Below are positions 8,344 through 17,375 of a DNA stretch of 64,000 nt, piece after piece. How positions within the stretch are numbered: the first letter of the stretch is position 1; the number at the start of each line of letters is the position of its first letter. Below the pieces are notes generated by a model. That model was not told the DNA's origin. It worked only from the letters and a program-made list of their open reading frames with translations, and did no database searches. Position numbers and translations under genes: made by a program. This stretch comes from Pseudomonas sp. Irchel 3H7 (GTDB lineage: Bacteria; Pseudomonadota; Gammaproteobacteria; Pseudomonadales; Pseudomonadaceae): NCBI RefSeq assembly GCF_900187605.1, contig NZ_FYEA01000010.1:186001-250000 (forward strand). The letters are read 5' to 3'.

Positions 8344-8718
8344 TCAAAGTTTGGTCAAAGACAGGCCAGCCCACGTCGCGAGCAGCCCGCCGAATACGCT
8401 GAGCGCCGCATAGCCCAGGGCCAGCGGCACTTGCCCGCTTTCCAGCAGGCGCACCGTATCCAGTGAAAAGGATGAAAAAGTCGTCAGCCCCCCGAGGAAG
8501 CCGACCATCAACCCGGCACGCACCTCGATCGGCACTTCCGGGCGTATCAAAAACAGGCCGTACAACACGCCAATCAGCAGACAGCCCACGATATTAACGG
8601 CCAGCGTCGCGGTATAGAAGTGCCGCGGCCAATTGGCGTTGACCCAATTGCCGGTAGCGAAGCGCAACAAGGTGCCGGCAACCCCGCCGGCGGAGACCGC
8701 AATGATCAATGGAAGCAC
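8344..8718 (-). CDS. crcB: Fluoride exporter CrcB/Fluc
   Basis: The 124-residue protein has four hydrophobic segments and forms a dual-topology dimeric fluoride channel in the inner membrane. The fingerprint GGLTTFSSFSLDTV (Fluc GGxTTFSTF) and an early GGVAGTLLRF motif are present. The start is GTG at 8716-8718, overlapping the rarA TAG by one base. No fluoride riboswitch can precede it because the upstream sequence is rarA coding DNA, so expression is coupled to rarA rather than fluoride-gated here. Confidence 0.93.
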   Translation of the reverse strand: MLPLIIAVSAGGVAGTLLRFATGNWVNANWPRHFYTATLAVNIVGCLLIGVLYGLFLIRPEVPIEVRAGLMVGFLGGLTTFSSFSLDTVRLLESGQVPLALGYAALSVFGGLLATWAGLSLTKL

Positions 8719-10040
8719 TATTTTCTCCGTTGCCGAGGGCTTAAACGATCAAGTTGAGCGAGGTGGTTGAGCTTCTCACCGATCTTCAACTCCAGGCCGC
8801 GCGGCACCGGTTGGTAAAACGGTATCGGCTCGAGTTCTTCCGGGAAATAGTCTTCGCCGGCGGCGTAGGCGTCTGGTTCGTCATGGGCGTAGCGGTATTC
8901 GTCGCCGTAGCCCAATTGTTTCATCAGTTTGGTCGGCGCGTTGCGCAGGTGCAGCGGCACTTCCAGCGAGCCGTTTTCGGCGGCGGCACGCAGCGCGGTT
9001 TTGAAGCCCATGTATACCGCGTTGCTTTTTGGCGCACAGGCCAGATAAGTAATGGCTTGAGCCACCGCCAACTCACCTTCGGGGCTGCCGAGGCGTTCCT
9101 GCACTTCCCACGCGGCGAGGCACAGGCTCAATGCGCGCGGGTCGGCGTTGCCGATGTCTTCGCTGGCCATGCGCACTACGCGTCGGGCCAGGTACAGCGG
9201 ATCGCAACCGCCGTCGATCATCCGCGCAAACCAGTACAGCGCGCCATCGGGGTTGGAGCCGCGCACGGATTTGTGCAGCGCCGAGATCTGGTCGTAGAAC
9301 GCTTCGCCGCCCTTGTCGAAACGCCGGCGCGTGTCGCCGAGCAGGCTTTGCAGCAGATCGATGCCCATCTCGCTGTTGTCATCGGCCAGATCGGAGGCAT
9401 TCTCCAGCAGATTGAGCAGACGCCGGCCATCGCCATCGGCGGCCGATAGCAGCATCTGAAAACCCTCATCGCTGAGGGTCAAGTTACGTTTGCCCAGCCC
9501 GCGCTCTTCGGTGAGCGCGCGGTGCACCAGTTTGCGCAGCGCCGCTTCGTCGAGGCTCTTTAGCACGTAGACGCGGGCGCGCGACAACAGAGCGTTGTTT
9601 AGTTCAAACGAAGGGTTTTCGGTGGTGGCGCCGATGAAGATCAGCGTGCCGTCTTCAACGTACGGCAGGAATGCGTCCTGCTGGGACTTGTTGAAGCGGT
9701 GCACTTCATCGACGAACAGAATTGTGCGCTTGCCGTACTGGCCGGCCTGCTGCTTGGCGATTTCAACGGCCTGACGGATCTCCTTGACCCCGGCGAGCAC
9801 CGCCGAGACCGTTTCGAAGTGCGCATCGGAGACTTCCGCAAGCAACCGCGCCAAGGTGGTTTTACCCACGCCCGGCGGGCCCCAGAAGATCATCGAATGC
9901 AGGGCACCCTGCTCCAGCGCCTCACGCAGAGGTTTGCCGCGAGCGAGCACGTGCTCCTGACCGACGTACTCATCCAGATTGATCGCACGCAAACGCGCGG
10001 CCAGTGGCTGGGCAATCGGTGCACTGCGAAACAGATCCAT
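8718..10040 (-). CDS. rarA: Replication-associated recombination protein RarA (MgsA)
   Basis: The 440-residue AAA+ ATPase is of the clamp-loader/RuvB type and acts at stalled replication forks. Walker A is GPPGVGKT at 54-61 and Walker B with DEVHRF at 111-116; the sensor 1 region reads IGATTENPSF. A C-terminal tetramerisation domain follows (AAWEVQERLGSPEGELAVAQ). ATG 10040 is preferred over the GTG one codon earlier. In many gamma-proteobacteria rarA lies between lolA and serS, as here; a REPIN separates it from lolA. Confidence 0.96.
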   Translation of the reverse strand: MDLFRSAPIAQPLAARLRAINLDEYVGQEHVLARGKPLREALEQGALHSMIFWGPPGVGKTTLARLLAEVSDAHFETVSAVLAGVKEIRQAVEIAKQQAGQYGKRTILFVDEVHRFNKSQQDAFLPYVEDGTLIFIGATTENPSFELNNALLSRARVYVLKSLDEAALRKLVHRALTEERGLGKRNLTLSDEGFQMLLSAADGDGRRLLNLLENASDLADDNSEMGIDLLQSLLGDTRRRFDKGGEAFYDQISALHKSVRGSNPDGALYWFARMIDGGCDPLYLARRVVRMASEDIGNADPRALSLCLAAWEVQERLGSPEGELAVAQAITYLACAPKSNAVYMGFKTALRAAAENGSLEVPLHLRNAPTKLMKQLGYGDEYRYAHDEPDAYAAGEDYFPEELEPIPFYQPVPRGLELKIGEKLNHLAQLDRLSPRQRRK

Positions 10041-10080
10041 CACGTAGCGTTGAAACCTCTATTTTGCCGATCATTGACCC

Positions 10081-10168
10081 TGTAGGAGTGAGCCTGCTCG
10101 CGATAGCGGTGGGTCAGACGATGAAGATGTGACTGACAAATCGAATCGCGAGCAGGCTCACTCCTACA
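10081..10168. repeat. REPIN-like palindrome, family B
   Basis: The arms TGTAGGAGTGAGCCTGCTCG (left) and its inverse (right, ending 10168) enclose a ~40-bp variable centre. The family recurs at 24700-24789, 30266-30330 and 53246-53336, with a half copy at 48745-48765. It occupies the lolA-rarA gap. Confidence 0.9.
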
Positions 10169-10181
10169 AAGGGTTTTGGGT

Positions 10182-10802
10182 TTATTCCTGGATTACGTCG
10201 GCACCCTTGGGGATGTCGAACTTGAACTTCGACGCTGGAACCGGCTCATTGGCCTTCACCCCGGTAAACAGGATATTGGTGCGCTGGCCGACGCTGTCGA
10301 TCAGTTGCATATCGTTAAGCAGATTATTGCGGAAGGACAGGCGCAGATTATCGAACAAGGTGTCCTTGGTTTTCGGCTTCAGAGTGAAGTCGATCACGCC
10401 GCCCGCCTCTTTCGCGGTGATATCAAAGCTCTGGCTGATCTTCGACACATCACCGGACAACAGCAGCGCCGGGGTCTGGGTCAGACGCTCGTCGAGCTTT
10501 TTGATGGTCGCCTGTTCCAGATCCGGGTCCCACAGGGTGACTTTCTTGCCGTCGGAGACCATGGTCTGCTCGGCCGGCGCATTGGTGTGCCAGTAGAACA
10601 GGCCCGGACGCTGCAGGGTCATGTCGCCGGTGGTTTCCTGCAACTGCGTGCCGCTGCCGTCGAGGGTCAGCTGCGAGAAGTTCGCGCTCAGGGTCTTGGA
10701 TGTTTCCAGCAATTGGGTCAGACGCGCCACGTCCTTGTCATCGGCGTGGGCCGTGAGCGTGGTCAGCGCCAGTACTGGCAACAGCATGCGGATAAGACGC
10801 AT
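10182..10802 (-). CDS. lolA: Outer-membrane lipoprotein carrier LolA
   Basis: The 206-residue precursor has a signal peptide (residues 1-21, cleaved after TAHA) and a mature periplasmic chaperone that ferries lipoproteins from LolCDE to LolB. The mature part begins DDKDVARLTQLLETSKTLSANFSQL, typical of LolA, and contains the aromatic hydrophobic-cavity segment GLFYWHTNAPAEQ. The start is ATG 10802, giving MRLIRMLLPVL; a longer in-frame extension is rejected because it would bury the signal peptide. It lies 67 bp downstream of ftsK on the same strand. Confidence 0.95.
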   Translation of the reverse strand: MRLIRMLLPVLALTTLTAHADDKDVARLTQLLETSKTLSANFSQLTLDGSGTQLQETTGDMTLQRPGLFYWHTNAPAEQTMVSDGKKVTLWDPDLEQATIKKLDERLTQTPALLLSGDVSKISQSFDITAKEAGGVIDFTLKPKTKDTLFDNLRLSFRNNLLNDMQLIDSVGQRTNILFTGVKANEPVPASKFKFDIPKGADVIQE

Positions 10803-10869
10803 GGGAGTCCTCTTGAATACTCGTTGGGAGAGCGGCGGCACATCATTGTCCCGCCTCTTGCGTTTGCAA

Positions 10870-13278
10870 TCAGTCGCGTACCGGGCCCGGGGCCAGGACT
10901 TCACGGGAACCGTTGGTGTTCATCGAGGTGACGACCCCGGCCATTTCCATGGCTTCGATCATCCGTGCGGCGCGGTTGTAGCCGATCTTCAGCTTGCGCT
11001 GTACAGCGGAAATCGAGGCGCGACGGCTTTCGAGTACGAACTGCACGGCTTCGTCATACAGCGCGTCGGCTTCCGGATCATCGCCATCACCGCCACCGCT
11101 GCTGCCTTCAAAACCGCTGCCGGCTTCTTCGACACCGTTGAGGATGTCGTCGTTATATTCCGGCGCGCCGCGCAGTTTCCACGCCTCGACCACACGATGG
11201 ACTTCGTCATCGGAAACGAATGCACCGTGAACCCGGATCGGCAGACTGGTGCCCGGCGGCATGTAGAGCATGTCACCGTGGCCGAGCAATTGTTCGGCGC
11301 CGCCCTGGTCGATGATGGTCCGCGAGTCGATCTTGCTCGATACCTGGAATGCCATACGGGTCGGAATGTTGGCCTTGATCAGACCGGTGATCACGTCCAC
11401 CGACGGCCGCTGGGTTGCAAGGATCAAGTGAATACCGGCGGCACGGGCCTTCTGGGCGATACGGGCGATCAGTTCTTCAACTTTCTTGCCGACGATCATC
11501 ATCATGTCGGCGAATTCGTCGACCACCACCACGATGGTCGGCAGCTTTTGCAGCAATGGCGCTTCGTCGTGGATGCTTTCACGCTTGTACAGCGGATCGC
11601 TCAACGGCTCGCCGGCGTCCTGGGCCTCCTTGACCTTGGCGTTGAAGCCGGACAGGTTTCGGACACCCATCTTCGCCATCAGCTTGTAGCGGCGCTCCAT
11701 CTCGGCGACGCTCCAGCGCAGGGCATTGGCGGCATCCTTCATGTCGGTGACGACCGGGCACAGCAGGTGCGGAATGCCTTCGTAGATCGACAGTTCCAGC
11801 ATTTTCGGGTCGATCATGATCAGCTTGGCGTCTTCCGGGCCGGACTTGAACAGGATCGACAGAATCATCGCGTTCACACCCACCGACTTACCGGAACCGG
11901 TCGTACCGGCCACCAGCAAGTGCGGCATCTTCGCCAGGTCGGTGATGACCGGCTTGCCACCAATGTCATGACCGAGTGCCAGGGTGACCGGCGATTTGAA
12001 GTTGTCGTACTCGGGCGTCGACAGCACCTCGGAGAAACGTACGATCTGCCGGTCTTCGTTGGGGATCTCGATACCGACGGTGGTCTTGCCCGGAATCACC
12101 TCGACCACACGCACACTGGTCACGGCCAGGGAACGCGCAAGGTCTTTGGCGAGGTTGGCGATACGGCTGACTTTGACGCCGGCAGCCGGCTGGATTTCGT
12201 AACGGGTAATCACCGGGCCTGGGTGGATCGAATCCACCGTGACCTCGACCCCGAACTCCTTCAGCTTGATCTCCAGCAAGTGGCCGACCGCCGCCAGGGA
12301 TTCCGGTGAGTAATTGAGTTGTTTCTTTTCCGCCGGATCAAGAATCGAGATCGGCGGCAAGGTGCCTTCCACGGCGCTGTCGACGAACAACGGCACCTGT
12401 TTTTCTTTCTGTACGCGCTTGCTTGGCTCGGGCGCCTTGGCCGGAGCCGGGGCGATCACCGGCGGCACTTGTTTCTCGCGATCGGACATGTGCTTGCTCA
12501 GGGCTTGCTCACGTTCGATCAGGCGTTCTTTGACTTTGGCCTGCTCACGTTTGTCGGTCACCGTCGGCGCGACCACGTCGTGGACGCGATCGTCGACTTC
12601 ACGCAGTTGCGCAACCAGTTGTTTGCGTTCGGTACGTGCCGACCACCAGCGATTGAGCGCGCCTTGAAACAGTTCGAACAGATCAAGGGTGATCTTGCCG
12701 GTGATGTCCATCACTTTGAACCACGACAGGTCAGTGAACACCGTCAGGCCAAACAGGAACAACGCAATGAACAACAGCGTGCTGCCCTGAATGTTCAGCG
12801 CATTCTTCGCCAGATTGCCGAGACTTTCGCCCAGCGCGCCGCCCGCACCTGCCGGCAGACCCGACGCTGCGTGGAAATGCAGATGCGCCAGCGCCGCGCC
12901 GGACAGCACCAGAAACACCAGACCGATCAGACGCCAGGAGAACAGCCAGCCGCTCCACTGCCACGGTTCGTGGCGCTGACGGAAGATCTGGTAGGCCTTG
13001 ATCGCCAACAGCAGCGGGAATATGTAGGCGAAGTAACCCAGCACCATAAACAATATATCGGCGCTGTAGGAGCCCGCCGGGCCGCCGAAATTCTGTACGT
13101 CGTCGATCTTGCTGTTGTGGCTCCAGCCTGGATCGTCCTTGCCGTAGGTCAGCAAAGCCATCATCAGGAACAGGCACAAGGCACCGATGGCGATCAATGC
13201 ACCTTCCTTGAGCCGGTAGTGCAACTGTTGGCGCCAGAGCGGAACGACTGTTTTTGGTGCTTCGGTGGATTTCTTCAA
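10870..13278 (-). CDS. ftsK: DNA translocase FtsK
   Basis: The 802-residue protein couples chromosome dimer resolution (XerCD at dif) to septation. The N-terminal domain has four to five membrane segments (residues ~25-190). A charged, proline-containing linker (~210-315) follows, then the RecA-like motor with Walker A GTTGSGKS near 458-465 and DEFADMM as Walker B. The C-terminal winged-helix gamma domain reads KOPS (~735-800, RRASISAVQRKLKIGYNRAARM). I place the start at TTG 13276-13278, which yields MKKSTEAPK and has AGGAAA upstream. A further upstream ATG in the same frame would add 21 basic residues and cannot be excluded. Confidence 0.93.
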   Translation of the reverse strand: MKKSTEAPKTVVPLWRQQLHYRLKEGALIAIGALCLFLMMALLTYGKDDPGWSHNSKIDDVQNFGGPAGSYSADILFMVLGYFAYIFPLLLAIKAYQIFRQRHEPWQWSGWLFSWRLIGLVFLVLSGAALAHLHFHAASGLPAGAGGALGESLGNLAKNALNIQGSTLLFIALFLFGLTVFTDLSWFKVMDITGKITLDLFELFQGALNRWWSARTERKQLVAQLREVDDRVHDVVAPTVTDKREQAKVKERLIEREQALSKHMSDREKQVPPVIAPAPAKAPEPSKRVQKEKQVPLFVDSAVEGTLPPISILDPAEKKQLNYSPESLAAVGHLLEIKLKEFGVEVTVDSIHPGPVITRYEIQPAAGVKVSRIANLAKDLARSLAVTSVRVVEVIPGKTTVGIEIPNEDRQIVRFSEVLSTPEYDNFKSPVTLALGHDIGGKPVITDLAKMPHLLVAGTTGSGKSVGVNAMILSILFKSGPEDAKLIMIDPKMLELSIYEGIPHLLCPVVTDMKDAANALRWSVAEMERRYKLMAKMGVRNLSGFNAKVKEAQDAGEPLSDPLYKRESIHDEAPLLQKLPTIVVVVDEFADMMMIVGKKVEELIARIAQKARAAGIHLILATQRPSVDVITGLIKANIPTRMAFQVSSKIDSRTIIDQGGAEQLLGHGDMLYMPPGTSLPIRVHGAFVSDDEVHRVVEAWKLRGAPEYNDDILNGVEEAGSGFEGSSGGGDGDDPEADALYDEAVQFVLESRRASISAVQRKLKIGYNRAARMIEAMEMAGVVTSMNTNGSREVLAPGPVRD

Positions 13279-13575
13279 AACGCTTCTTTTCCTGCGCCCA
13301 AGGCGCGTCCATCTATTGAATGACGATAAAAAACTGCCCAATCCAGGCAGGTAAAAAAGTGAACGAGCGCAACTGAGACTACTTTTAACACTGCGTCGCG
13401 CATTTTATAAACACAGCGCAGCGCGAATATTCTGTAACAGCCCGGCATTGTACGGGTTTGTGCGTCTGATGCCATGCTTCAAGCCCCAGGATTGAGCATA
13501 GTCAAGCACACAGAAGCCGCGACTCAATTTGAGCATGCATTACCTTTTGTGACAAAGGCTTATGAGGTGTATTTG

Positions 13576-14535
13576 ATGAACGTAGCGAAGCATTCACGCC
13601 TGATCATCCTCGGCTCCGGTCCGGCCGGTTACAGCGCTGCCGTGTATGCCGCCCGCGCCAACCTCAAACCCGTGGTCATTACCGGCCTGCAGGCTGGTGG
13701 CCAGCTCACCACTACCGTCGAAGTCGACAACTGGCCCGGCGACATCGAAGGCCTCACCGGCCCGGTACTGATGGAGCGCATGCAGAAACACGCCGAACGC
13801 TTTGCCACAGAGATCGTTTACGACCACATCCACACCGCCAAGTTGCAGCAGCGACCGTTCGAGCTCACTGGCGACAGCGGCACTTACACCTGCGACGCGC
13901 TGATCATTGCCACAGGCGCCTCGGCGCAATACCTGGGCCTGCCCTCGGAAGAAGCCTTTGCCGGCCGAGGTGTTTCTGCTTGCGCGACCTGTGACGGCTT
14001 TTTCTATCGCAATCAGGTGGTCGCGGTCGTGGGCGGCGGCAATACCGCCGTCGAGGAAGCACTGTACCTGTCGAACATCGCCAAAGAGGTACACCTGATC
14101 CATCGCCGCGACAAACTGCGTTCGGAGAAAATCCTTCAGGACAAACTGTTCGAGAAAGCCGCCACAGGCAATGTGCGTCTGCACTGGAATCAGAATCTCG
14201 ACGAAGTGCTGGGCGATGCTAGCGGTGTCACCGGCGCGCGACTGCGTGACAGCCACACGGGTGAAACCGCTGAACTGCCGCTGGCCGGCGTGTTCATCGC
14301 TATCGGCCACAAACCCAACACCGATCTGTTTCAAGGGCAACTGCCGATGCGCGACGGTTACTTACTGGTCAAGGGCGGCAGCGACGGTGATGCTACGTCC
14401 ACCGAGATTCCCGGGGTGTTTGCCGCCGGCGACGTGGCCGACCACGTTTACCGCCAGGCGGTAACGTCGGCAGGTGCTGGCTGCATGGCCGCACTCGATG
14501 CCGAGAAGTATCTGGACGACATTCCGGTCATTTAA
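13576..14535 (+). CDS. trxB: Thioredoxin-disulfide reductase
   Basis: The 319-residue flavoprotein transfers electrons from NADPH via FAD to thioredoxin. The FAD Rossmann loop is GSGPAGYSAA at 13-22. The redox-active CATC pair is Cys136/Cys139. The NADPH-binding GGGNTAVEEA loop follows, and a second FAD motif lies near the C-terminus (GVFAAGDVADHVYRQA). The start ATG 13576 gives the conserved MNVAKHSRLIILG. It is divergent from ftsK with a ~300-bp shared upstream region. Confidence 0.97.
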   Translation: MNVAKHSRLIILGSGPAGYSAAVYAARANLKPVVITGLQAGGQLTTTVEVDNWPGDIEGLTGPVLMERMQKHAERFATEIVYDHIHTAKLQQRPFELTGDSGTYTCDALIIATGASAQYLGLPSEEAFAGRGVSACATCDGFFYRNQVVAVVGGGNTAVEEALYLSNIAKEVHLIHRRDKLRSEKILQDKLFEKAATGNVRLHWNQNLDEVLGDASGVTGARLRDSHTGETAELPLAGVFIAIGHKPNTDLFQGQLPMRDGYLLVKGGSDGDATSTEIPGVFAAGDVADHVYRQAVTSAGAGCMAALDAEKYLDDIPVI

Positions 14536-14597
14536 CGGCACACTTTATCGCGGGCGAACAGCCCGCACCGCCCTCCCCTTCTGCAAGCCTGGATGCC

Positions 14598-15278
14598 ATG
14601 CTGACTTGGTTACAACGTAATTCCCTGACTTTTCCACCACTGGAAAAGGCCATGCGCGACCCCAACGGATTGCTCGCCGCCGGTGGCGATCTGTCGGCCG
14701 ATCGACTGATTCAGGCTTATCGCCATGGCTGCTTTCCATGGTTTTCCGAAGGCCAGCCGATTCTCTGGTGGTCGCCGGATCCGCGCACGGTGTTGTTTCC
14801 CGACGAACTGCATGTCTCGCGCAGCCTCGGCAAATTGCTGCGCCAACAACGCTATCAAGTGACCTTTGATCAGGACTTCGACGCAGTGATCCGCGCCTGC
14901 GCTGCACCACGGGATTACGCCGACGGCACCTGGATCACCCAAGCCATGCAGGACGCCTACGTTGAACTGCATCGCCGCGGCTTCGCGCATTCGGTCGAGG
15001 TCTGGGATCAAGACGAACTGGTCGGCGGCCTGTACGGCCTGGCGATGGGCCAACTGTTCTTCGGCGAATCGATGTTCAGCCGCGCCGACAATGCCTCCAA
15101 ATTCGGCTTTGCCACCCTGGTGCGCCATCTGAAAGACTCGGGATTCGTGCTGATCGATTGCCAGATGCCGACCGATCATCTGCACAGCCTCGGCGCGCGG
15201 GCAATTCCTCGTCAGCAATTCGCCGATTATCTGGCACATCACCTGGATCAACCCAATCGTGCCAACTGGGTTTGCTGA
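14598..15278 (+). CDS. aat: Leucyl/phenylalanyl-tRNA--protein transferase
   Basis: The 226-residue enzyme attaches Leu or Phe from aminoacyl-tRNA to N-terminal Arg or Lys of proteins, creating primary N-degrons. Diagnostic segments are GLLAAGGDLS, FPWFSEGQPILWWSPDPR, and FFGESMFSRADNASK. The gene starts the aat-bpt-infA series, with clpA and clpS just beyond. Together these genes encode both tagging enzymes and the adaptor/unfoldase of the N-degron pathway within about 5.5 kb. Confidence 0.97.
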   Translation: MLTWLQRNSLTFPPLEKAMRDPNGLLAAGGDLSADRLIQAYRHGCFPWFSEGQPILWWSPDPRTVLFPDELHVSRSLGKLLRQQRYQVTFDQDFDAVIRACAAPRDYADGTWITQAMQDAYVELHRRGFAHSVEVWDQDELVGGLYGLAMGQLFFGESMFSRADNASKFGFATLVRHLKDSGFVLIDCQMPTDHLHSLGARAIPRQQFADYLAHHLDQPNRANWVC

Positions 15279-15335
15279 GCGACTTTTGCGCGCGTGGCTT
15301 ACACTTAATTCACCAGCTTATCCCGAGGGTTGATC

Positions 15336-16043
15336 ATGACCGAGTTGGCGCGTTTGAAGTTCTATGCCACTCAGCCTCACTCTTGCAGTTATCTGCCCGA
15401 GGAGCAGGCCACGACCCTGTTTCTCGATCCGAGTCAGCCCATGGATGTGCATGTCTACGCAGACCTGTCGGAAATGGGCTTTCGTCGCAGCGGCGATCAT
15501 CTGTACCGCCCGCATTGCCAGAACTGCAATGCGTGCGTGCCTGCGCGCATTCCGGTGGCGCAGTTCACACCCAATCGTCAGCAGAAGCGGATTTTCAAAC
15601 GCAACACGGATTTGCAGGTGCGCCCGGCCAAACCGCAGTTCAGCGAAGAATATTTCGATCTGTACCAGCGCTATATCGAACAACGCCACGCCGACGGCGA
15701 TATGTACCCGCCGAGCCGCGATCAATTCTCGACTTTTCTGGTGCGCGATCTGCCCTTCTCGCGCTTCTATGAGTTCCGACTCGACGGACGGTTGCTAGCC
15801 GTGGCTGTGACCGACTTACTGCCGAACGGTTTGTCGGCGGTGTACACCTTCTACGAACCGGCCGAGGAACGCCGTAGCCTTGGCCGATTTGCCATCCTCT
15901 GGCAAATCGCCGAGGCACAGCGCCTCGGACTTGAGGCGGTGTACCTCGGTTACTGGATCAAGAACTGCAAAAAGATGAACTACAAGACGCAATATCGCCC
16001 CATCGAATTGCTGATTAATCAGCGCTGGGTCATCCTCAACTAA
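15336..16043 (+). CDS. bpt: Aspartate/glutamate leucyltransferase Bpt (bacterial Ate1-type transferase)
   Basis: The 235-residue protein shows the arginyl-tRNA-protein transferase fold of Bpt, which adds Leu to N-terminal Asp or Glu. The conserved N-terminal cysteine cluster is present: HSCSYLPEEQA, then YRPHCQNCNACVPARI, as is the C-terminal DLLPNGLSAVYTFYEP catalytic region and YLGYWIKNCKKMNYK. ATG 15336 is preferred over an upstream TTG. It lies 57 bp after aat and is the second tagging enzyme of the N-degron pathway. Confidence 0.95.
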   Translation: MTELARLKFYATQPHSCSYLPEEQATTLFLDPSQPMDVHVYADLSEMGFRRSGDHLYRPHCQNCNACVPARIPVAQFTPNRQQKRIFKRNTDLQVRPAKPQFSEEYFDLYQRYIEQRHADGDMYPPSRDQFSTFLVRDLPFSRFYEFRLDGRLLAVAVTDLLPNGLSAVYTFYEPAEERRSLGRFAILWQIAEAQRLGLEAVYLGYWIKNCKKMNYKTQYRPIELLINQRWVILN

Positions 16044-16155
16044 ACCCAAGCCGTAAACCCCTTGGCGTAAACCCCATTTTTCGGGCACAATGCACGCCGC
16101 TTTTGCCTGGCGCAGTTGCACCGGGCCATTCATTGGATACCGAGGGCTTTACTGC

Positions 16156-16374
16156 ATGTCGAAAGAAGACAGCTTCGAAATGGAAGGCACTGTCGTCGAC
16201 ACCCTGCCCAACACCATGTTTCGTGTGGAGTTGGAAAATGGGCACGTCGTAACCGCGCATATTTCCGGCAAGATGCGCAAGAACTACATTCGTATTCTTA
16301 CCGGTGACAAAGTGCGCGTCGAGCTGACGCCCTATGACTTGAGCAAAGGGCGCATCACTTACCGCGCTCGTTAA
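16156..16374 (+). CDS. infA: Translation initiation factor IF-1
   Basis: The 72-residue OB-fold protein binds the ribosomal A site during initiation. The sequence ([56 protein letters not shown]) is nearly invariant in bacteria. It starts 113 bp after bpt and is followed immediately by a strong intrinsic terminator. Confidence 0.99.
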
Positions 16375-16385
16375 TCAAGTCAATA

Positions 16386-16418
16386 CAAAACGCCCGGTTT
16401 ATGCCGGGCGTTTTTGTT
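16386..16418 (+). terminator. Intrinsic terminator of infA
   Basis: The stem CGCCCGG (16391-16397) / CCGGGCG (16404-16410) is followed by TTTTTGTTTG, starting 12 bp after the infA stop. Confidence 0.9.
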
Positions 16419-16737
16419 TGTGCGTTTTGGGGGTTGGTTTGGGTTTGGGGGCATATCCGTTGCTGCGGGTGCTGCCGCTGGCGGTTTCGCTCTTACAGCG
16501 AGTCACCTTTTCCAAACGCCGAAAAGGTAACCCAAAAGGCTTTGCCCCGGCGTACGGCACTTCGCTGAGGCTCAGTGTTCCCTCGCTACGGTGTCCATCC
16601 GGGGGCATCGCCTACGGTTTGCTTCGCTGCACCTCCTCTCGATGTATGCGGCTTCGCCGCACGGCGCTGCGCGCCTAACCCCCGGATGGACACCTACGCT
16701 CGGCCTGCCGAAGGGGCAAAAGATCAAAAGCCAAAGC

Positions 16738-16802
16738 AAGATCAAGAGCCAGAGCCAGAGCCAGAGCCAGATCAAGAGCCAGAGCCAGAGCCAGATCAAG
16801 AG
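16738..16802. repeat. Hexanucleotide AGAGCC/AGCCAG microsatellite
   Basis: Runs of AGCCAG are interrupted by the phrase ATCAAG at regular steps, so a larger unit of 24-30 bp is itself repeated. The pattern suggests replication slippage. It lies at the left edge of the family-D REP pair inside the infA-clpA element. Confidence 0.8.
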
Positions 16803-16952
16803 CCCCTCACCCTAGCCCTCTCCCGAAGGGAGAGGGAACTGACCGTGGTGTTTGGGCGAGGTACGCCGACATGCGATACCGCGGCGAACTCAGGTTTTGA
16901 AACGCCCAAAAATCGGCCCCCTCTCCCTCGGGAGAGGGCTGGGGTGAGGGGC
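16803..16952. repeat. REP pair, family D (CCCTCACCCTAGCCCTCTCCC type)
   Basis: The left arm CCCCTCACCCTAGCCCTCTC with an adjacent hairpin (CTCTCCCGAAGGGAGAG) and the inverse right arm ending GGGGTGAGGGG at 16952 flank a ~90-bp centre. Two other copies are at 51317-51588 and 59311-59488. Confidence 0.85.
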
Positions 16953-17337
16953 AAACACACCACAAATCAAAAGCCGAACACCCGCTCTTCACCACTCAAG
17001 GCCGAGTGTCAGCTCGCCTGCTTTTGATCTTGATCCACGGGCGACGTCGGAAGGCTGAGTGGAGGGATTGATCCGGGCGTGGGAGCGCAGCGACCGTTTG
17101 GCGCAGCCAAACACAGCGAGAGGAGGTGCAGCGAAGCAAACCGTAGGCGCTGCGCCCGGATCGATCCCGGAGCGAAGGAACCCCGAGCCCCAGCGAGCGG
17201 GCCGCACGTAGGAGCAAGCGTTTTTTGCTTACTTTTTTTGGCGTTTGAAAAAAAGTGAGTCGCCGTAAGGGCGAAACCGTAATAAGCCATCACCGCAGCA
17301 ACGGATATTCACCCAAAAACCCCAAACGACAAATAAC

Positions 17338-17360
17338 AAAAAGGCGCCCGAAGGCGCCCT
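17338..17360 (-). terminator. Intrinsic terminator of clpA
   Basis: Read on the minus strand, GGGCGCCTTCGGGCGCC is followed by TTTTTG, ending 16 bp after the clpA stop codon. Confidence 0.85.
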
Positions 17361-17375
17361 CTTGATCCAAGGCCA

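Larger units (their letters stand above)
16446..17315. repeat. ~860-bp inverted-repeat intergenic element between infA and clpA
   Basis: The ends are inverted repeats: ATATCCGTTGCTGCGG at 16453-16468 and its exact complement at 17293-17308, with flanking partial matches. Inside lies a second perfect 31-bp inverted pair at 16611-16641 and 17117-17147 (core GCTTCGCTGCACCTCCTCTC). It carries no credible gene; small open frames on both strands lack ribosome sites and family signatures. The centre holds a hexamer repeat and a family-D REP pair. Similar high-GC blocks recur in Pseudomonas intergenic DNA as far as I recall, with unknown function. Confidence 0.75.

Noticed and set aside
8719..8760. 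Fluoride riboswitch ahead of crcB
   Set aside because: crcB starts inside the rarA stop codon, so there is no untranslated leader to hold one.
16418..17293. Several 60-150 codon frames in the infA-clpA gap
   Set aside because: Frames run through inverted repeats, hexamer slippage and REP arms; translations are low complexity (EPEPEP, QSQSQS) and lack starts with ribosome sites.
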